A DNA stretch of 48,783 nt, taken from an uncultured Clostridia bacterium. GTDB taxonomy: Bacteria > Bacillota > Clostridia > Oscillospirales > Butyricicoccaceae. How positions within the stretch are numbered: the stretch's first letter is position 1; the number at the start of each line of letters is the position of its first letter. The stretch lies in assembly GCA_944375715.1 (NCBI GenBank), contig CALWAP010000012.1, forward strand, positions 1 through 48,783. The letters run 5' to 3'. Below are positions 1 through 6,100 of this stretch, piece by piece. The position numbers and the translations under genes are program-made. Below the pieces are notes generated by a model that searched no databases, was not told the DNA's origin, and saw only the letters and a list, made by a program, of their open reading frames with translations.

Positions 1-60
1 ACTCGAAATCGAGTAATCCCTTAATCGGGACCGTGGGTTCGAATCCCACCCGCTCCGCCA
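1..60 (+). tRNA. tRNA-Ser (CGA), 3' part only
   Basis: The window opens inside a tRNA. What is visible is the anticodon loop CTCGAAA (anticodon CGA), the 3' anticodon strand TCGAG, a long variable arm with a TCCC/GGGA stem, the T arm GTGGG-TTCGAAT-CCCAC, the acceptor strand CCGCTCC, discriminator G and an encoded CCA. The long variable arm and G73 are typical of tRNA-Ser. The 5' half lies outside the window. Confidence 0.9.
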
Positions 61-62
61 GA

Positions 63-90
63 AAAAGACACGCTTTGGCGTGTCTTTTTT
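63..90 (+). terminator. intrinsic terminator after tRNA-Ser
   Basis: Stem AAAGACACGC / GCGTGTCTTT with a short loop, followed by a T run. It ends the tRNA-Ser transcript. Confidence 0.85.
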
Positions 91-115
91 GCTGCGTAAA
101 TCTAAGCTGCGGCGG

Positions 116-274
116 TCAGTTTATGTCTTTTGTTTTTAAAAGGTCATTGGCAAGCTTGTCAGACAGGAACTGAAGATATGCCTTTTCATATTCCTTCCTG
201 GCTGAAACAAGGTCGCAGAGCAGCTTTTGGAAGGTATTAAGAGGGTCGAAATATTTTTCGTCGCAGTTTTTCAT
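116..274 (-). CDS. small hypothetical protein, 52 aa
   Basis: Short reading frame of 52 codons starting MKNCDEKYFDPL and ending LLKTKDIN. It has a good ribosome binding site (GAGGTGATATT directly before the ATG). The protein is charged, probably helical, and has no membrane segment or motif I recognise. It is transcribed away from the XRE regulator that starts at 367, and two identical-arm operators lie between them, so the pair looks like a regulator with its divergent target. The function is unknown; the small coil-like sequence would fit a phage or mobile-element accessory protein, but nothing here proves that. Confidence 0.55.
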   Translation of the reverse strand: MKNCDEKYFDPLNTFQKLLCDLVSARKEYEKAYLQFLSDKLANDLLKTKDIN

Positions 275-300
275 AATATCACCTCATATCAACATATTTT

Positions 301-340
301 AGAACAATATGTTCTTAAAATCAATAGAACAATTTGTTCT
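301..340. promoter_or_regulatory. pair of palindromic operators between divergent genes
   Basis: Two 15-bp palindromes, AGAACAATATGTTCT at 301-315 and AGAACAATTTGTTCT at 326-340, differ only in the central triplet and are 25 bp apart centre to centre. They lie between the 52-aa minus-strand gene and the double-HTH regulator gene, the usual arrangement for an autoregulated XRE-type repressor. Confidence 0.7.
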
Positions 341-366
341 CGGATATACTGATTTCGGTGATAGGT

Positions 367-771
367 ATGGAGAAATACCCGAGGATAAGGGAGCTGAGAG
401 AGGACGGCGACCTGAGCCAGGCCCAGGTTGGAAGGGCCGTAAACCTGCCCCAGAGGACATACGCCTATTATGAAAGCGGCCAGCGGATGGCGCCGCCGAG
501 GGTGCTTTGCGCCCTTGCCGATTTTTACGGGGTCAGCGTGGATTATATTCTGGGCAGGGAAAAGGATGGCGTCAAAACCCGAATAAAGGAACTGCGTGAG
601 GGCATGGGACTGACGGCGGGCAGGGCCGCGGCGCTTTTGGATATGTCTCAGGCAGGGTATTTAAAGTATGAAACGGGAGAAAGGGATATCCCCGCTTCGG
701 CTCTTTTGAAGCTGGCGGGTTTTTACGGCGTCAGCGTTGATTATATCCTCAGGCTCAGCGATAAAAAATAG
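367..771 (+). CDS. XRE-family regulator with two tandem HTH domains
   Basis: The 134-aa protein holds two helix-turn-helix domains of the XRE/Cro type, about residues 5-58 and 70-126. Each ends in the same motif, FYGVSVDYIL, so the gene arose by internal duplication. I start it at ATG 367 (MEKYPRIRELRE): the frame is open upstream to a TTG at 334, but that codon lies inside the second operator. It probably binds the two AGAACA-N3-TGTTCT palindromes just upstream and controls itself and the divergent 52-aa gene. No ligand-binding or protease domain is present. The double HTH could let one polypeptide contact both operators, which is an inference. Confidence 0.85.
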   Translation: MEKYPRIRELREDGDLSQAQVGRAVNLPQRTYAYYESGQRMAPPRVLCALADFYGVSVDYILGREKDGVKTRIKELREGMGLTAGRAAALLDMSQAGYLKYETGERDIPASALLKLAGFYGVSVDYILRLSDKK

Positions 772-778
772 GGTGCCG

Positions 779-804
779 AAAGCAGGGCTTTGGCCCTGCT
801 TTTT
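779..804 (+). terminator. intrinsic terminator
   Basis: Stem AAAGCAGGGC / GCCCTGCTTT with a TTTG-type loop and T run, just after the double-HTH regulator. Confidence 0.85.
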
Positions 805-896
805 ATGATATAATATTTGAGTAAAGAAATCACACCTCCTTAATTATTAAAAAAGTATTTTGCGAAAAGGTCAAACCCAAATATAAATGATTTAAG

Positions 897-1364
897 GTGG
901 GGCATATCAAAAAAGGAATTGTAATTGCCGCAATTATGCTTGCTGCCGTCCTGATTTTTGTGTTTTGGACAGAGAGGCAAGGCGACGAGGCAAAGTTTTC
1001 GGATTTTTTATACAGCCGGCTGAAAATCACAGACGAACATGTCAAACGGATAACCTTGAGAAGGTATATTGACGACTACTCGTTTATATCGGCCGATGAT
1101 CCTTTGGAGCAGGCCGGCAGGCTGTTTGATTATTTCGACAGGGGCAAAATCAGATACAAAGCGGCCACAGCCAAAGATATATGGACATCCGATGAGATAA
1201 TCGCCATTCTTGCCGGCGGCACGGCTGCCGAAACAAAAATCTATATTTTGTCGGATAAAAGCTTTTCGTTTGTCTGCGGGGTCCGGGAAACCGAAAAAAT
1301 CTTTATCTGTGAAAGCGGGTGTCCCATAGCGTTTGACGATATCATTGAACTTGTGGAGCAGTAG
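897..1364 (+). CDS. hypothetical membrane-anchored protein
   Basis: This 155-aa protein has one N-terminal hydrophobic segment (about residues 7-24, IVIAAIMLAAVLIFVFW) after a basic start, so it is probably anchored with the rest outside the cell. The remainder is charged and mixed alpha/beta, with no motif I recognise. The start is uncertain. An in-frame stop at 888 limits the choices; GTG 897 is used here but overlaps the only Shine-Dalgarno-like run (AAGGTGG), and ATG 936 would cut into the hydrophobic segment. It stands alone between a terminator and a minus-strand regulator. Confidence 0.6.
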   Translation: MGHIKKGIVIAAIMLAAVLIFVFWTERQGDEAKFSDFLYSRLKITDEHVKRITLRRYIDDYSFISADDPLEQAGRLFDYFDRGKIRYKAATAKDIWTSDEIIAILAGGTAAETKIYILSDKSFSFVCGVRETEKIFICESGCPIAFDDIIELVEQ

Positions 1365-1538
1365 AGCGGTTTTGTATGACGGGGGAGATTATGCGTTTTA
1401 TTTTAGGGTGTTTGTTTTCTGAAGGCTTGCGGTGACCGAGAGGAGCAGGCCATGGGGGCAAATATGAGTATCGGGCTGCGCGTGCGGGGCCTATGAAATG
1501 AAGCAGGATATTTTTGACAGGGCATTGTGGTGAAAGAT

Positions 1539-1566
1539 AAAAAGCGGGGCTTTTGCCCCGCTTTTT
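1539..1566. terminator. bidirectional terminator
   Basis: Stem AAAGCGGGGC / GCCCCGCTTT with a TTTT loop and A/T flanks on both sides. It can serve the plus-strand gene at 897 and the minus-strand regulator at 1565, whose stop codon overlaps its edge. The same stem in inverse orientation recurs at 2408-2432. Confidence 0.8.
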
Positions 1567-1891
1567 AATCGTTTTTCAGCAAAAATAATTTGAGCATTTC
1601 CTCCGCAAGTTTAAGCTCCCTTTTGGAGCATCGGCAAAGAATGTCAATAACGGCAGAGGGGTCGGAAGGCTCATAGCCCGTCCCGAACAGGATATATTCA
1701 ATCGGCAGGCGCATGGAATGCGACAGCTTTATAAGGGTATCTATCGACATCTGGGAGGTGCCGACCTCCAGCTGGCCGTAATAGCCTGACCCTATATCGG
1801 CCAGCTCCGACATTCGCTCCCGTGTAAGGCCCAATTCCTGCCGCCTTTTCCTAAGGCGGCAGCCTATCTCAACCAGCTGCTGCTTTTCCAT
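1565..1891 (-). CDS. XRE-family transcriptional regulator
   Basis: A 108-aa protein with one N-terminal helix-turn-helix domain (about residues 8-66: LRKRRQELGLTRERMSELAD, then GYYGQLEVG and a helix ending YILFG) and a C-terminal part of about 40 residues with the pattern CSKRELKLAEEMLKLFL. This layout is common in small Bacillota repressors. The start has an AGGTGA ribosome binding site ten bases upstream. It faces the gene at 1997 across a pair of AATATGTTAT repeats, so it most likely represses both itself and that gene pair. Confidence 0.85.
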   Translation of the reverse strand: MEKQQLVEIGCRLRKRRQELGLTRERMSELADIGSGYYGQLEVGTSQMSIDTLIKLSHSMRLPIEYILFGTGYEPSDPSAVIDILCRCSKRELKLAEEMLKLFLLKND

Positions 1892-1943
1892 TACGCTGTA
1901 TCACCTCATTTTTGTTATTGTAAAGCATTGATGCCTGTGTTAG

Positions 1944-1976
1944 AATATGTTATAAGATAACGAAATATGTTATCTT
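1944..1976. promoter_or_regulatory. direct-repeat/palindrome operator of the XRE regulator
   Basis: AATATGTTAT occurs at 1944-1953 and again exactly 20 bp on at 1964-1973, and the second copy forms an inverted repeat (AAGATAAC at 1954-1961, GTTATCTT at 1969-1976). The 20-bp phasing puts both sites on nearly the same helix face. The position between divergent xre and its likely target supports an operator. Confidence 0.6.
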
Positions 1977-1996
1977 AAAAATAAAGGGGGCAGGAT

Positions 1997-2272
1997 ATGG
2001 CCAGGCTGAAAGATGTGGAAAAGAAAATTTTGCTGGTGGAAGGCTTCAAGGTGACATTTACCCAGGCCGGTAAAGATGTGCGCGGGGATAAGGAGGGCAT
2101 ACCTCAGTACCCATACGGCAACGCCGCCTCTTCCACATGGACGGTGGGCGAATGGAAAGCAAAGAGGTTCAGGCCGCAGTACCCGGGTTATGACGTCCGG
2201 GTTTTTGACGGCAGCGGTGCGGAGGCCACGGGGCAAAAGAGCTTGTCGACTGTAAGGGAGGAGGGAAAATAG
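1997..2272 (+). CDS. hypothetical protein, 91 aa
   Basis: The 91-aa product starts MARLKDVEKKILLVEGFKV after a clear ribosome binding site (GGGGGCAGGAT). It has no hydrophobic segment and is rich in Gly, Lys and aromatic residues, including YPYGN, STWTVGEWKAKRF and QYPGYDVRVF. I do not recognise a family. It is the first gene of a two-gene unit with the 43-aa gene at 2274, one base apart, and its promoter region holds the paired operator of the divergent XRE regulator. The arrangement resembles regulator-controlled accessory cassettes from phages or mobile elements. Confidence 0.6.
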   Translation: MARLKDVEKKILLVEGFKVTFTQAGKDVRGDKEGIPQYPYGNAASSTWTVGEWKAKRFRPQYPGYDVRVFDGSGAEATGQKSLSTVREEGK

Positions 2273-2273
2273 G

Positions 2274-2405
2274 GTGAAGGTATCGTCTGTGCTTAAGGTT
2301 TTGCTGGCAGCTGCAACGGCAGTCATATCACTATGCGAATCGGCAGATAATATTAAGGCCAGCATCGATGAACTAAAAAGCGGTGAAGCAAGAACCGACA
2401 AATAG
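2274..2405 (+). CDS. small hydrophobic-N-terminus protein, 43 aa
   Basis: A 43-codon frame beginning GTG, with GGAGGGAAAATAGG just upstream and one base after the stop of the 91-aa gene, so the two are translationally linked. The product has a hydrophobic N-terminal half (VLKVLLAAATAVISLC) and a charged tail (ELKSGEARTDK), like a single-pass membrane peptide. No family is recognised. A terminator follows directly. Its size and form would suit a toxin or holin-like peptide, but that is speculation. Confidence 0.5.
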   Translation: MKVSSVLKVLLAAATAVISLCESADNIKASIDELKSGEARTDK

Positions 2406-2407
2406 TG

Positions 2408-2432
2408 AAGCGGGGCAAAAGCCCCGCTTTTA
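2408..2432 (+). terminator. intrinsic terminator
   Basis: Stem AAGCGGGGC / GCCCCGCTT, loop AAAA, tail TTATT. It ends the 1997-2405 gene pair and is the inverse of the terminator at 1539. Confidence 0.85.
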
Positions 2433-2485
2433 TTATGTTGCCTTGGGAAATAAGAGGTGGTATGCTTAAAAGGCGGGGTGATAAG

Positions 2486-3199
2486 GTGAACGAGTACGAC
2501 AACGAGGTATTTTTTGAAAAGTACGCCCAGATGGAAAGGAGCAAAAGGGGCCTTCAGGGCGCGGGGGAATGGTATATGCTTGAGCATATGCTGCCCTGCC
2601 TTAAAAACAAGGCCTTTCTTGACCTGGGCTGCGGCTACGGCTGGCATGTGGATTACGCCTTAAAGCAGGGGGCCGGGAGGGCTTTGGGGATAGATATAAG
2701 CCGTAAAATGCTTGAAAAAGCCGGGACGCTTGTGCCGGGAGGCAGGTTCCGCCTTTGCTCCATAGAGGATTACGAATATCCCGAAAACGCCTGGGACTGC
2801 GTGCTTTCCAACTTGGCACTGCATTACATAAAGGATATAGAAAGTGTTTACCGCCTTGTTTTCCGCACGCTGAAAAAGGGCGGGGAGTTTGTTTTCAATA
2901 TAGAGCATCCCTGCTTTACCGCAGGGATAAATGAGGATTGGATATACGATGAAAACGGCAAGGCCCTTTATTGGCCGATAGACGGTTACTTTTACCCGGG
3001 GGAGAGGGAGACGAATTTCCTCGGGTGCAGGGTATTAAAGCAGCACCACACGCTGGAGCAGATCCTGGGCGGGCTTTTAAGCGCGGGATTTGAGCTTTTG
3101 GACATAAAGGAGGCGCGGCCCTCGGAAAAGGACATGGAGTTTATGAAAGACGAGATGCGCAGGCCCATGATGCTGCTTGTCAGGGCGGGAAAGGAATAG
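2486..3199 (+). CDS. class I SAM-dependent methyltransferase
   Basis: The 237-aa protein has the Rossmann-fold SAM motifs: motif I FLDLGCGYGWHVDYAL (about residues 43-58), GIDISRKML for the ribose-binding acidic loop, and NLALHYI in motif IV. The N-terminus YDN-FF-Y-M-RS-GL is typical of a common small-molecule methyltransferase family in Bacillota. I choose GTG 2486 because GGGGTGAT lies six bases upstream and the family usually begins at this point. The frame runs back to 2405, and ATG 2462 is a weaker alternative. The substrate is unknown. It heads a run with the HD protein (2 bases away) and the double acetyltransferase. Confidence 0.85.
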   Translation: MNEYDNEVFFEKYAQMERSKRGLQGAGEWYMLEHMLPCLKNKAFLDLGCGYGWHVDYALKQGAGRALGIDISRKMLEKAGTLVPGGRFRLCSIEDYEYPENAWDCVLSNLALHYIKDIESVYRLVFRTLKKGGEFVFNIEHPCFTAGINEDWIYDENGKALYWPIDGYFYPGERETNFLGCRVLKQHHTLEQILGGLLSAGFELLDIKEARPSEKDMEFMKDEMRRPMMLLVRAGKE

Positions 3200-3201
3200 A
3201 C

Positions 3202-3690
3202 ATGACAGATAACGAAGCGCGATTGATGTCCGCCGTTCTGGAGTACGAGGAAGGCCACCGCCGAAGGACCGAGCATATTCTGGCGGTTTACGCCCTGTCA
3301 CAGCTGCTGGGCTTCAGGCATAGTCTGCCCGAAGACCAAAAAAGGCTGCTTTCGGCGGCAGCCATTCTGCACGATATAGCCATAAAGACATGCAAGGAAA
3401 AATACGGCGACGCATGCCTTGAAAACCAGAAAAGGGAGCTGCCCCGGCTGATAAGGCGGTTTATGGAAAAAGCGGGATACCGCGGGGATTGTATCGCACC
3501 CGTTACTTACCTGGCATTGAATCACCACGGTTATGACAGCCGAGGAGGAATAATAATGGACATTCTGATGCAGGCCGACCTGACGGTCAACGCACTGGAA
3601 GAGGGGAAGGGCGATATCCCATGCCCCGGGATATTCGAAAGCAGCGGACAGTGGCTTTTGGATATATGCCGCAAGGCGGGAGGAAAATAA
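3202..3690 (+). CDS. HD-domain metal-dependent phosphohydrolase-like protein
   Basis: This 162-aa protein carries the HD signature: an early His (H25 in RRTEHILAVYAL), the HD pair in AAAILHDIA (about residues 57-58) and a later HHGYD motif (around residues 113-117). Such domains bind metal and usually hydrolyse phosphoester or phosphoanhydride bonds of nucleotides. The exact substrate cannot be read from the sequence. It starts two bases after the methyltransferase gene and is followed six bases later by the double GNAT gene, so the three are probably co-transcribed. Confidence 0.8.
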   Translation: MTDNEARLMSAVLEYEEGHRRRTEHILAVYALSQLLGFRHSLPEDQKRLLSAAAILHDIAIKTCKEKYGDACLENQKRELPRLIRRFMEKAGYRGDCIAPVTYLALNHHGYDSRGGIIMDILMQADLTVNALEEGKGDIPCPGIFESSGQWLLDICRKAGGK

Positions 3691-3696
3691 AAAATT

Positions 3697-4791
3697 ATGT
3701 ATCTTGAGACCGAAAGGCTTATCCTCCGGCAGATGGATATGGGGGACATAGGCGACCTGGCCGAAATGCTGGAGGACCAGAAGGTCATGTATGCCTATGA
3801 CCATACCTTCGGAGACGATGAAACCGAAAAATGGCTTAAAAGGCAGATGGAAAGGTATCAAAAGTACGGTTTCGGCCTGCTTTTGTCGGTAAGAAAATCC
3901 GACATGCAGGTGGTGGGGGAGGCCGGCCTTACCATGCAGCCCTATGGCGGGGGCGAGGTTTTGGAGATAGGATATCACCTTAAAAGGCGTTTTTGGCATA
4001 TGGGCTACGCCGCCGAAGCGGCAAAGGCGCTGCGGGATTACGCCTTTGACATTTTGGGGCATGAAAGGGTTTACGCCATTATCAAGCAGGACAACCTGGC
4101 TTCGATAAATGTCGCTAAAAGGGCCGGGCTTGAGGTATCGGAGGAGTTTTCAAAGGATTATACCTCCGGCAAGGCGCCCCACTACCTTTTCAAGGCCGAA
4201 AAAAAGGTTTCCAACTCGCCGTATATCGAGACACCCGACCTTATCCTGCGCAGGTTCGCGCCAAGGGATATCCCTGCTTTGCATGAAATACTCAAAGACG
4301 CCGGGGTAAACAGGTTCCTGCCCTGGTACCCGACCAAAAACCTTATGGAGGCAGGGGAGTTTTTAAGGAAGAGGTATGAACTGAGGTATGGGGAAAAAAG
4401 CGGTTATTTTTATGCCGTATGCCTTAAATCGGACAATATACCGATAGGTTACATAAACGCAGAAACCGAGGGCGCCCATGACCTGGGTTACGGCCTGCGG
4501 CAGGATATGTGGGGCAAAGGGATAATGAGAAAGGCAGGAAAGGCCCTTATTGAAAGGCTCAGGCAGGACGGGATGGATTTTGTGACGGCAACCCATGATA
4601 TCGGGAATGTCAGAAGCGGCAGGGTCATGAAGGCCCTGGGCATGAGCTACCGCTATTCATACAACGAGCTGTGGCAGCCGAAAAATATCCCCGTCACCTT
4701 CAGGATGTATCAGCTTGATTTGAAAAAGGGCACAGACACATATGACGGGTATATGAAAAAATACGGAAGATTTGTCGAAAATATCGATTAA
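3697..4791 (+). CDS. double GNAT-domain acetyltransferase
   Basis: A 364-aa protein made of two RimJ/RimL-like GNAT domains in tandem. The first (about 1-165) opens LETERLILRQM, has acetyl-CoA loop RRFWHMGYAAEA and ends NVAKRAGL. The second (about 170-345) opens IETPDLILRRF, has QDMWGKGIMRKAGKAL and ends GRVMKALGM. Both keep the glycine-containing pyrophosphate loop, so both could be active. Proteins of this family N-acetylate protein N-termini or small amines. The ribosome binding site is GGGAGGA, inside the end of the HD gene. A perfect terminator follows. The target is not predictable. Confidence 0.85.
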   Translation: MYLETERLILRQMDMGDIGDLAEMLEDQKVMYAYDHTFGDDETEKWLKRQMERYQKYGFGLLLSVRKSDMQVVGEAGLTMQPYGGGEVLEIGYHLKRRFWHMGYAAEAAKALRDYAFDILGHERVYAIIKQDNLASINVAKRAGLEVSEEFSKDYTSGKAPHYLFKAEKKVSNSPYIETPDLILRRFAPRDIPALHEILKDAGVNRFLPWYPTKNLMEAGEFLRKRYELRYGEKSGYFYAVCLKSDNIPIGYINAETEGAHDLGYGLRQDMWGKGIMRKAGKALIERLRQDGMDFVTATHDIGNVRSGRVMKALGMSYRYSYNELWQPKNIPVTFRMYQLDLKKGTDTYDGYMKKYGRFVENID

Positions 4792-4816
4792 TTGGCACTT
4801 GAATATTTTGAGTGAT

Positions 4817-4846
4817 AAAAAGCGGCCCTTAAGGGCCGCTTTTTTT
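4817..4846 (+). terminator. intrinsic terminator
   Basis: Perfect palindromic stem AAAGCGGCCC / GGGCCGCTTT followed by seven T. It ends the methyltransferase-HD-GNAT unit. Confidence 0.9.
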
Positions 4847-4886
4847 GATAGGCAAAGGAAAGGCAATTATTATCTTTTTGTGAACA

Positions 4887-4929
4887 TTAGCACTCACCCC
4901 TTGACAGTGCTAAAAATCGGGTGTATATT
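4887..4929 (+). promoter_or_regulatory. CIRCE (HrcA operator) overlapping a sigma-A promoter
   Basis: TTAGCACTC at 4887-4895, nine bases, then CAGTGCTAA at 4905-4913 matches the CIRCE consensus TTAGCACTC-N9-GAGTGCTAA with one mismatch. The -35 TTGACA (4901-4906) sits inside the element, 17 bases from -10 TATATT (4924-4929). HrcA binding would therefore block RNA polymerase. The downstream gene is hsp20. Confidence 0.9.
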
Positions 4930-4946
4930 AAAGCCGTAATAAAGAA

Positions 4947-4970
4947 AGGGCCCCAAGGGGCCCCGGGAAA
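4947..4970 (+). other. GC-rich hairpin in the hsp20 5' leader
   Basis: GGGCCCC and GGGGCCC lie two bases apart in the mRNA leader, between promoter and ribosome binding site. The practical hairpin is GGGCC with loop CCAAGG and GGCCC. It may affect mRNA stability. It does not cover the Shine-Dalgarno, so a classical RNA thermometer is not supported. Confidence 0.4.
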
Positions 4971-5004
4971 AAAGTAATCTAATCCAAAGAACGGAGGAAT
5001 ATAT

Positions 5005-5436
5005 ATGTTACCCAGCATTTTCAGTGAGAACCTTTTTGATGACTTCTTCGGAAGGGATTTTGAGAAGAACTTCTTCGGCAAGGGCCTTTACGGCAGCCAA
5101 AACCAGCTTATGAAGACCGATGTCAAGGAAAGCGAAAACGGATATTTGATAGACATCGACCTTCCGGGCTTCAACAAGGAAGATGTGAATGTCGAGCTTA
5201 AGGACGGTTATCTGACCGTCACGGCTTCCCAGAGCAAGGACAACGACGAGCAGAAGGAAGACGGCCGCTATATCCGCAGGGAGCGTTACATGGGCAGCTG
5301 CACCCGCAGCTTTTATGTCGGCAATGTAAAGCCCGAGCAGGTTAGCGGCAGGTTTGAAAAGGGTGTTCTGAGCCTTAATATCCCCAAGGAGGCCCCCCAG
5401 ATCGAGGGAAACCCCCACAGGATTGCCATAGAATAA
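5005..5436 (+). CDS. Hsp20/alpha-crystallin small heat-shock chaperone
   Basis: The 143-aa protein has a short Phe-rich N-terminal arm (FSENLFDDFFGRDF) and an alpha-crystallin domain from about residue 35 (MKTDVKESENGYLIDIDLPG) to residue 130, with the conserved GVLSLNIPK motif. Small heat-shock proteins are ATP-independent holdases that form oligomers and keep unfolding proteins soluble. The length matches the family. The usual C-terminal I-x-I appears as HRIAIE. The gene is single, with a strong ribosome binding site (GGAGGAAT), a CIRCE-controlled promoter and its own terminator, so expression should rise on heat or protein stress through HrcA. Confidence 0.95.
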   Translation: MLPSIFSENLFDDFFGRDFEKNFFGKGLYGSQNQLMKTDVKESENGYLIDIDLPGFNKEDVNVELKDGYLTVTASQSKDNDEQKEDGRYIRRERYMGSCTRSFYVGNVKPEQVSGRFEKGVLSLNIPKEAPQIEGNPHRIAIE

Positions 5437-5452
5437 CTGTTTCTCCTTAATG

Positions 5453-5486
5453 AAAAGGAAGGCGGCAAAAGCCGCCTTCCTTTTTT
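5453..5486. terminator. terminator between hsp20 and the minus-strand gene
   Basis: Stem AAGGAAGGCGGC / GCCGCCTTCCTT, loop AAAA, T run on the plus side. The minus side also ends in a T-rich stretch. Confidence 0.9.
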
Positions 5487-5488
5487 GT

Positions 5489-5962
5489 TTATCTGAACCT
5501 TAAAAGGCCTGTATGGCCTCTTTTTAAAAGAATGCCTGTAAGGCATGATGAAAACATGGCAAGCCATGAACCGGCATAAAGAGCAGAAAGGGAAGCAGTC
5601 CCCCATAAAGCCGAAAGAGGCGGGCTTAGAAGGGAGGACGAGATATTTAAAAACGGGAGGAAATATAGCTGGCTCCAGGAGCCGATGGCGTTCATCCAAT
5701 AGCTTTTTAAAACAAGGGCCTGGAAAAGAAGAAGGGCCAGCACAAAAAGTCCCGGGGAACACATTAAAAGGGCCTGGGGAAAGGGGCTTTCCCGGGGGTT
5801 TGAAAGGGTGTATGAAAGCCTTCCCCACAAAACCGTGCAGAGCAGCGACAACGGGAAAATAAAGCGGACGAAAAGCGGGAAGCGCAGAATAAGGTAATTA
5901 AAGGCATAGCCCAAGGCAAACGGTATAAGCCCTGCCGGAAGAAGTTTTAAAGAGTTTTTCAT
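5489..5962 (-). CDS. polytopic membrane protein, unknown
   Basis: A 157-aa protein that is hydrophobic almost throughout, with four or five likely membrane segments (PAGLIPFALGYAFNYLIL, VRFIFPLSLLCTVLW, MCSPGLFVLALLLFQALVL, LYAGSWLAMFSSCLTGIL). The start at 5962 has a G6 run seven bases upstream; the longer frame back to 6001 lacks a site. The pattern resembles small DUF-type membrane proteins of Clostridia with an NPRESPFPQAL loop, but I cannot assign a family. It lies downstream of the MATE gene on the same strand, separated by a hairpin. Confidence 0.65.
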   Translation of the reverse strand: MKNSLKLLPAGLIPFALGYAFNYLILRFPLFVRFIFPLSLLCTVLWGRLSYTLSNPRESPFPQALLMCSPGLFVLALLLFQALVLKSYWMNAIGSWSQLYFLPFLNISSSLLSPPLSALWGTASLSALYAGSWLAMFSSCLTGILLKRGHTGLLRFR

Positions 5963-6017
5963 GGTGTTTCCCCCCCATTCTAATTTTATCATGTGCTGCA
6001 AAGCGCGTCAAACACAG

Positions 6018-6054
6018 AAAGGCCGCCTTTGGCTTTTCGGAAAAGGCGGCCTTT
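6018..6054 (-). terminator. probable terminator of the MATE gene
   Basis: Inverted repeat AAAGGCCGCCTTT at 6018-6030 and AAGGCGGCCTTT at 6043-6054 with a 12-base loop. On the minus strand it is followed by only a modest T-rich stretch, so termination may be incomplete. Confidence 0.55.
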
Positions 6055-6100
6055 GGATCTGCTGAAATAGGTTTTAAAAGGCAAAGCGGCGTGGAAAATA

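Noticed and set aside
1365-1538. Two short frames of 14 codons each (MRFILGCLF, MGANMSIGL)
   Set aside because: Too short, no partner or conservation visible; the second has a fair ribosome site but ends at once.
1-2432. Attachment-site repeat of the tRNA-Ser 3' end
   Set aside because: No second copy of the tRNA end (CCCACCCGCTCCGCCA) was noticed in this window, and no integrase is present.
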